A stretch of DNA of 64,000 bases from contig OX337236.1 of the NCBI GenBank assembly GCA_946965045.2, positions 620,001-684,000 on the forward strand, given 5' to 3'. This DNA is from Epithemia pelagica. Lineage: Eukaryota > Bacillariophyta > Bacillariophyceae > Surirellales > Surirellaceae. Shown piece after piece: positions 50,001 to 59,824 of the stretch (positions are counted from its first letter, which is position 1; each line of letters begins with the position of its first letter). The notes beneath the pieces are model-generated. The model was not told where the DNA came from, searched no databases, and saw only the letters and a list, made by a program, of their open reading frames with translations. The position numbers and the translations under genes were made by a program.

Positions 50001-51257
50001 ACAGACATCTTCATGCAATTGCCAAAAGGTACAACCTTGCCTGGTCTTGACCCGAATAAACACTTGTTGAAACTCCAACAAAACTTGTATGGCTTGAAAG
50101 ACGGCCAAGTGACTTGGCATGAGCATATAAAGGATGGACTCCTCAAGCAAGGATTCAAACAATCCAACGTTGATCCCTGTCTCTTCACAAAGGGCGTCGT
50201 TCTTCTCGTCCTGTATATTGACGACGCAGCCTTCTTCTCTCCGGATCCGAAAGCCATCGACCAAGAAGTAGCACTGCTTCAAAAGTCCTTTGACCTAACA
50301 GATGATGGGCCACTGTTGGACTATCTTGGAGCTCGATTCATTCGACACGAAGATGGGCGCGTTGAATTGCAACAACAGAAGTCAATCGACAACTGCTTGA
50401 ATCATCTTGGTCTGGGCCTCTCTCAAGAAAATGTCAAAATGCATGACACTCCAGCCGAAGCCAATAAGATCCTACACGCGGATTCTGATGGCCCCACTCG
50501 GAAGCAAGACTGGAACTACCGTGCTGTGATTGGTTCCCTCAATTATCTTCAAGCTATGTCCCGCCCGGATCTATCCTATGCTGTACATCAATGTGCTAGG
50601 TTCTGTAACGATCCTAAGCTATCCCATGAGGTTGCAGTCAAACGAATTTGCCGCTATCTACGTGCGACCCGTGATAAAGGTCTGTTTTTCCGACCGAATG
50701 TTCGCGAAGGATTCAAGTGCTACGTGGATGCTGATTGGGCTGGTAATTGGAACAAAAACAGGCCCAACGACCCTGCTGGTGCGCTCTCGCGCACAGGCTA
50801 CGTTATTATGTACGCCGGTTGTCCGTTGGTATGGGGATCCAAGATGCAATCATTGGTAGCGCTTAGCACAACCGAAGCAGAGATTATTGCCCTCTCAACA
50901 GCCCTACGCGAAGTCATTCATCTCCAGAATCTCTTAGAAGAATTACGTGACTCTGGATTTCCTATTCCCTTCTCCAAGGCACAAGTTCAATGTCGCACTT
51001 TCGAAGACAACGCTGCTTGTATAGAAGTTGCTACGTCAGAGCCTAAGATTCGACCACGAACCAAGCATCTTGCCGTCCGTCTTTTTCACTTCCGCAGTCA
51101 TGTTGAAAATGGGCGTATTGCCATCGAACATGTGCCCTCCCAGGACCAATTGGCTGATATCTTTACCAAACCATTACCTCGGGATTCGTTTCGCCGTTTA
51201 CGGGATCGATTGCTTAATTGGTCTCCCGATCCGATTCCGCAGCACGAGGGAGTGTGA
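46995..51257 (+). CDS. element 2 Pol polyprotein (PR-IN-RT-RH)
   Basis: The frame has 1420 residues from the ATG at 46995, but is open from the gag stop. Protease FLIDSGASHH is near 175. The integrase zinc domain starts HERLGHCSFQQL near 399 and ends CPSCLYGKAH; the catalytic core has MDQLES, HYHCDNGRF and HHQNGIAERR for D, D and E. Reverse transcriptase has SIDFIMAYTQA and LVLYIDDAAFF near 1073 (YIDD rather than YVDD). RNase H starts CYVDADWAG near 1242 and the end has DQLADIFTKPLP. Every catalytic motif is present, so the element may be able to move. Confidence 0.95.
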   Translation: MAFWPFVVFLTIKMSIVAFHEVLSWVKWIGKLFSARTKPFKVANKPFRRRPPRTRIHKSSVGHRLPVDITIKLPRILLCLAVLQIDQKIRWIVVNQLPQPGKTKSFHFADIDCCIETSRIRGRTKKKSFFRQAQQLISLFTLNKNLLVDLAMNGTNVQGQDDKPRTSIFDSDADKFLIDSGASHHLWKQRKAFSSYRLLTREERKQEALLGVNGETVMPLGIGTVPLKLEDDLNDIHVIELRDVRHLPSAPLNIMVPQVFVRQRREEGDTRARCSIDDSCIELEWLSTKDQVVSKYVPLNKNNVGMCFTAPGFRHFRAFMALAMPANQISDSEDEDDPERPPPDPPPDDENKEPQPIHPIRSPPSEGVTTDFTTDPNVLPPIVEDEPLLRSDQDLLMQYHERLGHCSFQQLKQLAEKGVIPKRLAKVAPPKCPSCLYGKAHKKPWRTHKVDPKIRTSTVPGAVVSMDQLESPVPGLVPIGKGQPTKKRFKGATVFVDHASDLTYVHLMHGLTTEETLEAKHEFERFAQRHGVTVQHYHCDNGRFADKEFINDVKNALQTISFCGVGAHHQNGIAERRIRDLTESARTMILHAAHRWPKTITANLWPQAVKHATNIRNALPRNNKTKSPISIFSNSDVEPNTKHFHPFGCPVYVLQAPLQTGSPHPKWAERSRVGVLLCHSPHHAASVPLILSTQTGLVSPQFHCVYDDKFETVKNEQHDTSIWKQKALVHKGDENRSDHLISRPLPRRSRTQQQQRQQESNLPNFGNNIPQALLELPDLLTGTISQIPADDSAPLPDTEPEPQIAPVPPEETPQPYPVDIAPTGQTRTGRQVRPPSRLSLIAYHCCFMAQDVAKTLADYHPLALLQMMSTAAIKPDVMPLHIALQQEDCDKFIQAMVKELKQHAELKHWKIVHKAQVPPNAKPIPMVWSFMRKKDPAGAIIKWKARLCAGGHKQVFGDTYWSTFSPVVAWPTVRCIFILALILGWDMRSIDFIMAYTQAKVKTDIFMQLPKGTTLPGLDPNKHLLKLQQNLYGLKDGQVTWHEHIKDGLLKQGFKQSNVDPCLFTKGVVLLVLYIDDAAFFSPDPKAIDQEVALLQKSFDLTDDGPLLDYLGARFIRHEDGRVELQQQKSIDNCLNHLGLGLSQENVKMHDTPAEANKILHADSDGPTRKQDWNYRAVIGSLNYLQAMSRPDLSYAVHQCARFCNDPKLSHEVAVKRICRYLRATRDKGLFFRPNVREGFKCYVDADWAGNWNKNRPNDPAGALSRTGYVIMYAGCPLVWGSKMQSLVALSTTEAEIIALSTALREVIHLQNLLEELRDSGFPIPFSKAQVQCRTFEDNAACIEVATSEPKIRPRTKHLAVRLFHFRSHVENGRIAIEHVPSQDQLADIFTKPLPRDSFRRLRDRLLNWSPDPIPQHEGV

Positions 51258-51467
51258 GGTTATGCGCGATATCCCCGGGATCTCACCCAGGACTTTATGC
51301 TGACGCAATCTACTCTTCATCAGAGACTCCTCTTTCATGCAATACACAAGACTCATTTAGGAACGACCCATCCATCGAAATTATCCGCGAATATTATTTC
51401 ATACGATCAAATTAGGAATAACTAAAGTCATTAGTAAACTCACAATTTCGAAAACATACAGATCTCA
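51253..51467 (+). repeat. 3' LTR of element 2
   Basis: This 215-bp copy is identical on reading to 45284-45498. The tract CACGAGGGAG just before it is the likely polypurine primer. The first bases of the LTR supply the pol stop codon TGA (51255-51257). Confidence 0.95.
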
Positions 51468-53086
51468 CTATGGGACCGTTCACTCCTGGGTGTACCGTTT
51501 GTATTCCAGTTCAAGCAGCAGCAGCAGTGCCGAGACCGAGCATACTGTCCCTTTTCCCACAGCCGGAGACCTTTTTCTTTTGGACAGTTTGGCACACAAT
51601 CGATCGCAACGGTTTTCCTCTGTAGAAGAACGAGTTCGTGTCTACATGGGAGACTGGTATTGGCCACCCTGTCACCCCCACGACGATACCGTGGGATATG
51701 CCTATTCCGACGAGACACTCGAGGATGGAACCACCACGACAAGGACGACAAGTACTGTAGTATCATTGACACGACAACGATTTCACCATAGAAACAACGC
51801 AAGTGCACCGTTTTTTCGTCTCGTGGTACAGTCCAATCCAGCCTCGCGACAAGTCTTTTTGGCCCAACGACAGGACTTTGTGGGAACGGATGGGAGTAAC
51901 AATTCATTGGTCTGTACGCAACGCTTTCCAAACGACAAGCGCATTCAACGAGAATGTTCCGATGTCCAATCCTCCGTACCGGCACCCTTCCTGTATTCGG
52001 CAGTTCAGGACCACAACAACAACAACACGAGGATGAGTCGACAGGTTCCCATTTTGTTTCGATTTGGGGATCGTTCAGCCTATCAAACCATGCCCACCTT
52101 TCAAAAATGGCGACCCGTAACACTATCCGACACTGCTGCTGCTGCTGCTGCTGCTGCTGCAAGTGACGACAATAAGACACTGTGTCGAGCCCATGGTTCC
52201 AATCCTCCTACTGCTACTACGATTCCGAAAGCAAACGAGGAGGATGGTGTTGTATTGTTGCCACCCATTGTCTGGCGATTGAATTGGGCTCGTCATTTTG
52301 GTGCCATTGCCACGCTTTCTCATCACGATATTCCCTGGAACGCCAAACGCAACCAAGCCGTCTTTCGTGGCATCTTGTCCGGTTGGGGGGACGGCCCACC
52401 AACTACACATATCAATCCGCTCGCTCAGTGTCACGTTTATCCACGATGTCACTTGGTCTGGTTGTACCACAATTCGACTCTGGTCAATGCCAAATGAACG
52501 GGCATTCCCAAGAATCGAATCCAACCCTCCATCCACGGCGTGTCCTTGGTGGGTGACAAATTGTCCTTGGCACAACTCTTGCAATACAAAATGATTGTCT
52601 TTTTGGAAGGCAATGGTACGCACGCACACCGGAAAACCCGGCACTCTGCAATGCGGAGGGACCAAGTTGTTTTGGAATGCGTGGAGGGGCATGCTCATAG
52701 TACCTGGCGTTCTTCTCTCTCTTGTGTGTGTTTGTTGTTGTTGTTCGTTTCTTGTGTGTTTGCGTAGATTTGTCTTCTGGTGAAAGTGGGGATTGGTCTC
52801 GCGAAGTGTCGTCCTCATGCCTCCACCCACCAAATTGGGATGGGCCATGGAACACTTGCTGCAACCCTACGTGCATTATGTCCCCATTTGGGCCAATTGT
52901 TCCAATGTCGAACAACAAGTCCAATGGGTTTTGGATCATGACGACCAGGCCCAAGCCATTGCCCATCAAGGATCCCTGTGGATTCAAGACTTGGTCCTTC
53001 ATCCGCAGGCCGCCGCGGACGATCAAGCCATTTTTCGACTCGTGTTGCAACGCTATGCCCGGCATTTTCGGGCCACCGAACAATAA
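51468..53086 (+). pseudogene. 3' part of a GT90 (CAP10/POGLUT-like) glycosyltransferase gene
   Basis: Reading from the right target duplication continues the frame of 44992-45283. The fragment has PWNAKRNQAVFRGILSGWGD and CHLVWLYHNSTLVNAK, then a UGA (52495-52497), then in the same frame SIHGVSLVGDKLSLAQLLQY and IVFLEGN. An intron at 52616-52767 (GTACGC...GCGTAG) leads to a GND-LSSG block; a single-base shift near 52780 then gives KWGLVSRSVVLMPPPT and AIAHQGSLWIQDLVLHP to the stop at 53086. These are the ordered CAP10/GT90 motifs of O-glucosyl- or xylosyltransferases. The UGA and the shift suggest it was already damaged, or contain errors, in addition to the insertion. Confidence 0.78.
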
Positions 53087-53367
53087 AGACCAAGGCACGC
53101 TTCATTCAATGAAATGTTCCTTGTCCAGGACGTGGAACACGAACTCGTTTCAATTCTTCAGCACCAACCGAAAAGTGAGCGGCCCTGGATCTAACCCTCA
53201 CCAAGTGCTTCGGCAACCCTGAACATATACTAAAGAACAACAGCTTCACCAGCAACGAGAAGATGAAGTCAACTTCAGGTGAAAACAGAAAAACTAATGC
53301 GTTCGAATCTTAAATGGCAAAGAACCGCTTCCGGATCTGCAAGACAAAGAGTTGATGCATGTATCCA

Positions 53368-55607
53368 TCATTCGTTTGAAGTTCGCAATGTCTTCAGGAT
53401 TTTAAGAGCTTCATCCAGCTTGCCAATCCTTTTTTTCGTTTCTTCAAACTCCTGTGTTACATGATCAGGCACCTCGAAAAACGGCTCAAGTTTGTCATCG
53501 GGCACAGCCAGTAAAAGATTTTCTACTTCCTTCGCAATGCCTTCCATCATGCTTCTGCATAACATGGGAACATGGTCAACGAAACGACGAACTGCAATTT
53601 TTCCGTACCCGGCCAAGACAATTTGAAGATCTCCTGACACAAGGTCGGTGATGGATGTGGGTCGTCGTTCTGTAAACGTAGCCTTAATTATTGTCCTGAC
53701 TGTGTTCATAGGGGTAGTAGTATTGCATTGCAAATTCAGAGCATTTTCAAGCGCACTCTCGAGACTTTCCGTAAGGTGACGTAGAATTTCCTCGGACAGT
53801 TCGTCTTGTTGAGTGAATGGTAACTCGTTGACTGACAGAAAATCATTAACTTTCGACAATGTTTCTTTGAGTGTGAAATCCATTGCCGCGTTTGTTTGCT
53901 CTTTCAATAAGTTCGTCAAATATCCAAAAGGGGAAACATTTGCTTTTCGGCCACTGAAATGCAAACAGTTCTGAGCAGCGCAGCAGTGTCTTTAACCAGC
54001 TGACGCGCGGGCTCCCCCCATTCTTCCTCAACGAGACGGCGCACAATGGACTTGAACAGAACATCGTCTAGAAATATCGGTTGTCTGAAACCCATGTGTT
54101 GCTTGACAGGCTCGTGCAACCATACAGAATCCCTCCGCACTGTCTGTGTCGGAGGGATTGCCTTGAGCTCAACCCGCTCATTATTCTCCCTCTTCACGAA
54201 AACGCGCCCTCCTTCGACGATGACTTCGGAGCTTGGTTCGGCCGTCGGCTTATATCCACTCACTGTATACGTGTCGTTGAAAACGTTGTCTTGGACAATT
54301 GCCTTCACCTTACCTTTCACCAGAGTGGACCCGACATAGACTTGAGCATCGTCCCCCTCGCGAGGGCGATCAATAGCTGCCAATCTTGTTGAGCTTAAAG
54401 CAGCCTTAAACTCTTTAGTGTTCTCACTTAACTGGGCGTTCAAAGATAATTCGTCCCTATCGTTGCCATCAAAACGTTTCGTCAATGCCTCTCGGTAATT
54501 ACGAACAATATCAAGAAACCTGCGTAGGCGCTCTGAAGCAGACTTTGACATTGTTCCCCTGGTCAAAAGCTTTTCCTTTGCCTCTTCTCGCTTCTCTTGG
54601 ATTTCGGTAACAATGCTTTTAAAGCTGTTTAGGATTAAGTCCTTGAGAAGGGCGCCAAGCTTCTCTCTCAGCTTCGCCGTTCCTAGCAACGACCGATCGC
54701 CAATTGTTTTCCATGGATCTCTCTCTGCAAAGAAGTGTTCTTCCTTGCTGAGACCCTCTCTGATGGTAACGTTTTTGTCCAGATCCGATTGCCCTCTGCC
54801 CTTCACCATATGGAAGCCGTGTTCGAAACCATCAGTTTTCTTTCCGAGAAGCAAGTCCACAACAGCTCCTTCAGCTCCCTTATCGACTAAATCCGGCTTT
54901 GTGAGCACTGGTAAGGTTCTGCGTGTCTGCGGATCTGCCTTCTTTGCATCTCTCATTATCTGGGAGTTGTGGAAATCAACATTGGAGGGGTGGACAGCCA
55001 AGATTACACACCGGTCGTTCTTTAGATATTCATCAATCAGGGCCTGAATGTCTGGTGACAACGTTTCACTCTCTCCTTTCCCCGTAGCACGGACGATACC
55101 CGGAAGGTCGATCAGCGTAAGGTTGGTACAGTCAGGAGAATATATTTCCACATCCACAACGTCTCTGGAAACTTCCTTCTCGGTAGTGTTGATAATGTGC
55201 TGCTGGGCTTGGGCGATGCTTTGATGGATTTGGTTCCAAGCTTGTTTGTCCAAAGTGATTGGTGTAAAATTATCCTCACGGTAAGTATTGTCCTTGAACC
55301 TGAGACCAATCTTGGCTTTCCACGAACTGGACTTCTTCATCTTGATCATGATAGGGCAGCGAGTGGTCAATTCCGCAGAGCTTGGGAGTTCAATCTCAGC
55401 AATGTTTGAAAGAAGGGCACTTTTTCCACTGCTGGTGTCACCCATGACAGCAATCATTGGCAATTCAATGTATTTGTCAAGCCCACATTCCACCATCCTA
55501 TCAATAACAGACCGCATGCCTTCCGCGAACATATCGTAGTCCTTATTTCCTTCAAGAACGACAACGTCGCTGTCGAATTCTGTTTTCGTAGAGCGGAAGA
55601 GCCCCAT
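53368..55607 (-). CDS. dynamin-like large GTPase, Mx type, with beta-rich insert and one frame break
   Basis: The model covers about 745 residues. The GTPase domain (about 1-310) has GDTSSGKSALLS (G1), the Thr in LTTRCP (G2), DLPGIV (G3) and TKPDLV (G4). A stalk follows. About 400-480 holds an unusual beta-rich insert, VYVGSTLVKGKVKAIVQDN to SSEVIVEGGRVFVKRENN, which resembles an SH3/Tudor-type barrel. The GED-like C-terminus is in a second frame (53368 to about 53930). The break falls on AAAAGGGG at 53926-53933; one missing base would join the frames. No PH or Pro-rich domain is present, so Mx or DRP-like membrane remodelling is likely. The ATG at 55607 is clear. Confidence 0.8.
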
Positions 55608-56028
55608 TTCTTAAGTAGCCGCTTTTGTACTCGTGGGGATCAACAAGATTATGAGCCTTGTTAATACAATGCAGGTTTTTCGTGTCCCTTGACATCAAGC
55701 TTTGATGCGAATCCGTAACCATTTCCTTCAAGATTTGGTGTGAAAGTATCCAGCTGCCAAGCTCTCCGTTAGATTCAAGCTTTGGATTGAAAAGGTAAAC
55801 AAACTGACACAAGTTTCCCACCAAATCCCGAAACAAGATTCCCCCCAGACTGACTCATGTATTCCGCGAACGAGCACGTGAAAAGTTCCCTCGATCCGTC
55901 ACTCTCTCATTGAAAGTGAGTATGGAGAGTTCAGCTCTCAATCGACGGATAGGAGCAGATGGTTTTCGTCGCTGACACGGATTCAGATTCAAACGCGCCA
56001 GCTTCACTCACCACAAATGTCTCTTGTT
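55608..56028. other. 421-bp intergenic region
   Basis: This stretch is upstream of the dynamin-like gene and downstream of the formiminotransferase-like gene, both on the minus strand. A 94-residue minus-strand frame (55552-55836) overlaps the dynamin start; its sequence is protein-like but matches nothing I know and I do not call it. Confidence 0.4.
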
Positions 56029-57402
56029 TCAGTCTCGGGAGGCTTCCTGGTTCTCCTTCAAATAGTCTCCCAACCGAACTCGTACCTCCTCATCATGAAG
56101 TCTTCGTCGTTCCACCAAATCATCCCGAGTCAACAGGGACGCATCTTTCGCGACATCGAGGTCCTTCTCGTTTCCAGTTCCATTCGTGTCACGAGTGTCG
56201 TGCCTATTGCCCCATTTAGGAGGGGGACTCAACTTCTCCAACACCTCGATGCATTGAGTTGCCGTTGTTCCAACTCGATACCCCGTCTCAATCAAGGGTT
56301 TTGTGACTTTCATGTGCTGTTGCTGTGCGTGTTCCCATTGCAAGGCATGTTCGTGTACCTGGTCGGCATTGGCCACGGACGGTTGGAGTAAATTGCAAGC
56401 CACTTCCCATTGTTGATTGGCATAGGGGAGGGACAAGGCTTCGACACCAGGCAATCCACCTGGATTGCGACCTCGCAACTGTCGCGTCAGGGAATGTGCC
56501 AATTGTTTTGTGGTCGTACCAGTCGTTGTGGCATCCTGAGGATACAAGCGCAAATTGTAATTTTCGACAAACTCCAACGGGGCACCGACCGTGGCAATGT
56601 TGCTTTGCGCCGATTGGTGGTTGCTCGACTGGGAGGACGTCTTCTTCTTCTGGAGGTTGTTGGTCGTGGTTTCCTGGACCGTGTCGTTTCCTTCGTGCAA
56701 TCCTCCCGATTGGAAAAAGCGCGTCTTTTCTCTTCGCACTTGTGCCAAGGACATGCCGTGAGGATGCGCCGTACCATAGTAGTACACGCCTTGGACATGA
56801 GGTTCCATGGCCTCTCCAATGCATCGTGCGGCCCATCCGCTCGGTGTCGTAGGGACAAACCCTGCTGTAGATGTCGTATCCCCTTGTTTGTCGTCAAGCT
56901 CACGAGCTTCCCATGTATCTTCACCATTCGCGGTTTGACTACCATCCTCCACCACGAGAGGCATGACGGACACATGATCGACCAAGCCCACAAAGGGATG
57001 GGCATGCGATTCTTCCTCGTGGGACGTCTGTTGATCGCTAGACGACGCTGTGGACAATTCTTTCATGGCTTGCACCGCAAGAAAAGACGCCACTTGTGCC
57101 ACTTGAGGAGCCGTACCGGCCAAATGAAAGGAGGATCGATTGTAAATGGGATCGGCGTAGGCATGCACCACAACCACCACATTCGATGACGACGACTCTG
57201 TCGTCGGCATGTTGTTGGAACGCAGGCCTCCTCCTGGAGTGTTGGTTGGATTCCAGGAATGATCCAGACAGTCACGTTGCGCCAGTTGCAAGAGTCGCAA
57301 CAACAGGGATTTGTGGTGATGGTGACCTCCTGCCGAAACATAAATGTTACAGCCGACCCAACCCGAATACTGCGCAACGACACTGGATGCAAGGTTCATC
57401 AT
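56029..57402 (-). CDS. formiminotransferase-like protein (plant FTCD-N type)
   Basis: The protein has 457 residues from paired ATGs at 57402/57399. The N-terminal region reads SGWVGCNIYVSAG, then VVVHAYADPIYNRSSFHLAG, then HPFVGLVDHVSVMPL, ARCIGEAMEPHVQGVYYYGTAHP and LAQVRREKTRFF, then VENYNLRLYP and WEVACNLLQPS. This is the block order of the formiminotransferase N-terminal subdomain in the stand-alone plant homologues. Mammalian FTCD moves the formimino group of FIGLU to tetrahydrofolate; the plant and algal proteins have no proven reaction, and the cyclodeaminase domain is absent here. A C-terminal Arg/Asp/Glu-rich helix extends it. No targeting peptide is clear. Confidence 0.85.
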   Translation of the reverse strand: MMNLASSVVAQYSGWVGCNIYVSAGGHHHHKSLLLRLLQLAQRDCLDHSWNPTNTPGGGLRSNNMPTTESSSSNVVVVVHAYADPIYNRSSFHLAGTAPQVAQVASFLAVQAMKELSTASSSDQQTSHEEESHAHPFVGLVDHVSVMPLVVEDGSQTANGEDTWEARELDDKQGDTTSTAGFVPTTPSGWAARCIGEAMEPHVQGVYYYGTAHPHGMSLAQVRREKTRFFQSGGLHEGNDTVQETTTNNLQKKKTSSQSSNHQSAQSNIATVGAPLEFVENYNLRLYPQDATTTGTTTKQLAHSLTRQLRGRNPGGLPGVEALSLPYANQQWEVACNLLQPSVANADQVHEHALQWEHAQQQHMKVTKPLIETGYRVGTTATQCIEVLEKLSPPPKWGNRHDTRDTNGTGNEKDLDVAKDASLLTRDDLVERRRLHDEEVRVRLGDYLKENQEASRD

Positions 57403-57787
57403 CCTGGTGTGTGAATGTTGTTTTTTGTTTTGAGGCGCCAGAATATGGACATCCACCACCAACGATTTCCTTGACCGTCACTTTAACGTTCGCTACGAGA
57501 TTGTCTTAGGGAGGATGCTGATACTTCGTCAACTTGCTCCATGGTCTTTCCAACGCATTGGGGAGGCGCAGAAAAATGAGTGGAAACACGTACGTGGAAA
57601 GGCCGTATCGCAGAAAGGTCTCTATTGGGTCGCTTTGGATACGTACAATCTACCTTTGCTAGCTCACAAAAACACAAAACAAAGGATGTATCCATCTATA
57701 TTAGGAGTATGTAGGTAGACCACACTATCGTCCAAGATGAAAACGAGCAAAGACTCCACTAGTTCCCACCTGTTCGTTTGCTGCTGA
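57403..57787. other. intergenic region between two minus-strand genes
   Basis: The 385-bp stretch should contain the promoter of the formiminotransferase-like gene and the 3' region of the aminotransferase gene. I see no motif or repeat of note. Confidence 0.45.
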
Positions 57788-59824
57788 CTAGGGCGTGGTG
57801 GTGGTAGCCGTGACGGTGCTGCTGGCGGCCGTTGTGGTGGAGGGGGAATCGGCCGGAACGGCGGCGGCCGTCGTGGTTTGCCACACGTGCACATCGGATC
57901 CAAAAAAGATTTCCTCCAAGGCCTGAATCAAGGCTTGGACCTGTTCGGGTGTCGTATCGAGGTAGGGAGCAATGCGGAATCCCCCACATCGAGCTTGCAA
58001 AACAATTCCATACTTGCGTTCCAAATGCTGCGCCACTTGCACCAATTGTTTGGGCGACAAGCGTGCTGGATGATGTTCGTAATGGGGCACAGGAGCAGGA
58101 TGGTGCGGGTCCGTAGTGTGCAATGGTGTGGTGGGCGGCGACAATTTGTTGCGGGAGGGAGACCGTGCGGCCAATTCTTGGGCGGCCGTGACATGTTTGT
58201 GGACCAGGTAGGGTGGTGGTTGAATGCCAATCAAATGATAGGCATGTGGTTGTGATGGAATCACAAAGCCATGATCATGACACCATGCCAAGAGTGGTTG
58301 CATGCGTTGTTTCAAGATTTCTTGTGCCGTGGCCACCACCTGGTCCTGGACCAATTCCCGCAGCGAGGCTTGCAGCATGGGCATGAGGAGAGGATTGGCC
58401 TTGCCGCCGGCATCAAATTTACGAGCATTGGCAAAATAGGCTTCGGGATAGTATCCGGAATGGGGATCCATGAAATGTCCTCGTGTCGCGGCATTTTCGT
58501 AATAATCGGTTCCCGTCATGTCCCGACCCCGTTCGTGTTGATCCAAGGGCAACCAGGTATCGTGGACACTGGGATGCAAATAGACCAAACTCGTTCCAGC
58601 CGGTCCCCGCAACCACTTGTACGTACTACAGGCCACCATGGTGGGTTCAATGTCTTGCACGTTAATGGAATTCATGACCCCGACGGCTTGGGTGGCATCG
58701 ACAATGAGAGGAATGTGTCGCGAATGACACACTTTGCCAATGCGGACCAAATCAATCAGGCGTCCATCGGCCCAATGCAAGGGAGGGACCATGACGGCTT
58801 GAATGGAATTGTGCGAACTAAATCGATTCAAATGCTCCAAAATCGATTCCGTCCACGTTCGATGAGGATTGCCATATTCGTCTTCGGGGTAGGGCACCAC
58901 GTGGAGAGACCACGTCACGGCTGAACTATTCGTACTAGTACCAGTACTGTGAGGATCGTAATAGTGGTAGTGGGGAGTTGAATGGTGTACCGAAGACGAC
59001 GATGAAAAATGAGGCGATCGAGACCGTGGTGGGGAATGATGCTGAGGAGTGGCCATGTGAGAGGCATGATGGGGAGCATGATTGTGTTGTTGTGGTTGTT
59101 GCTGCTGCTTTTCGGAGGATGATAGAATGGCTGGGGACGAGGCCGCCGTGGCCAAGGATCCAGATGATGCCGTGGGTGGAATGCGTTTGCGACTGCGATT
59201 GCAAATTTCTTGCCATGGATAAATGGCCGATGGATACTGATCTTGCAAAACCAAGATTTTGGCCTGACGACGATGATCCTCGCCATTGGAGGAAGAAGAA
59301 TGCTGATGATGTTGTTGTTCGCGATGTTCTCGGTGTTCTCGAATCACTTGTTGCTGATACAATCGTGCAATATTGTGTGCGGCCAATGTAATGGCAAAGG
59401 CTGTACTGGGCATGACAGCGATATTGGTATTCGTGCCCGTTGTCGCCGTATCTCCAATCAATTGGGCAAACAAGGATCGGACCTCGGCTTCTTCCGAGAC
59501 AGCCACCATTTTCCAAGGAGGACGGTGCAAGGCTTCCATACCAGCTTGTTGGACGGCCGGCGAAAATCGACCTTGACCCGCATTGTTAAAATAAATCTTG
59601 CCGCCATCGTCCTCACTGGTCGTATTCTTGACGACGTGGAAAGGTGGTGGTTCGCGTTGCACTGTATCGCGTGCTACTACTGCCACTGTGTGATCCGGAC
59701 CATCTTGTGTTGCAGTCTCGTCTTGTTCATGATTCAGTAATGGTTCCTCCGGAGACAAGACCGGTGTGGATCGTGAACGAGATTTGCCTCCCCAACACGA
59801 AAGGAGACACCAAATTCCACCCAT
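57788..59824 (-). CDS. class-V aminotransferase-like PLP enzyme, membrane anchored
   Basis: The frame gives 678 residues from the first ATG (59824); the frame is open a little further upstream and reads as part of a hydrophobic anchor, so an upstream exon with the real start is possible. The PLP fold begins near KIYFNNAGQGRFSPAVQQAG. PLIVDATQAVGV contains the Asp and Gln that contact PLP, and ACSTYKWLRGPAGTSLVYL carries the Schiff-base Lys. The C-terminal small domain ends KYGIVLQARCGGFRIAPYL, with the Arg expected for carboxylate binding. This resembles isopenicillin-epimerase/cysteine-desulfurase-like enzymes; no substrate can be assigned. A Ser/His/Pro-rich insert of about 110 residues lies within the large domain. 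Confidence 0.82.
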   Translation of the reverse strand: MGGIWCLLSCWGGKSRSRSTPVLSPEEPLLNHEQDETATQDGPDHTVAVVARDTVQREPPPFHVVKNTTSEDDGGKIYFNNAGQGRFSPAVQQAGMEALHRPPWKMVAVSEEAEVRSLFAQLIGDTATTGTNTNIAVMPSTAFAITLAAHNIARLYQQQVIREHREHREQQHHQHSSSSNGEDHRRQAKILVLQDQYPSAIYPWQEICNRSRKRIPPTASSGSLATAASSPAILSSSEKQQQQPQQHNHAPHHASHMATPQHHSPPRSRSPHFSSSSSVHHSTPHYHYYDPHSTGTSTNSSAVTWSLHVVPYPEDEYGNPHRTWTESILEHLNRFSSHNSIQAVMVPPLHWADGRLIDLVRIGKVCHSRHIPLIVDATQAVGVMNSINVQDIEPTMVACSTYKWLRGPAGTSLVYLHPSVHDTWLPLDQHERGRDMTGTDYYENAATRGHFMDPHSGYYPEAYFANARKFDAGGKANPLLMPMLQASLRELVQDQVVATAQEILKQRMQPLLAWCHDHGFVIPSQPHAYHLIGIQPPPYLVHKHVTAAQELAARSPSRNKLSPPTTPLHTTDPHHPAPVPHYEHHPARLSPKQLVQVAQHLERKYGIVLQARCGGFRIAPYLDTTPEQVQALIQALEEIFFGSDVHVWQTTTAAAVPADSPSTTTAASSTVTATTTTP

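Larger units (their letters stand above)
45284..51467 (+). mobile_element. Ty1/copia LTR retrotransposon (element 2), intact, inserted in a gene
   Basis: The element is 6184 bp. Its 215-bp LTRs appear identical and have TG...CA ends. CTATG is duplicated on both sides (45279-45283 and 51468-51472). Order is LTR, primer site, gag, pol (PR-IN-RT-RH), LTR. Both frames are complete. It belongs to a different copia lineage from element 1: the protease is DSGAS, the integrase has a normal HHCC zinc domain, and the Gag has a Cys/His cluster. The pol stop codon lies within the first bases of the 3' LTR. Identical LTRs indicate a very recent insertion. Confidence 0.95.

Noticed and set aside
52134-52162. 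GCT trinucleotide run as an expansion locus
   Set aside because: It is a short Ala run within a disrupted gene; similar short runs occur in many genes here and nothing marks this one as special.
55552-55836. 94-codon minus-strand frame overlapping the dynamin start
   Set aside because: It lacks a recognisable domain and conflicts with the well-supported dynamin ATG; it might be a gene relic but I cannot support it.
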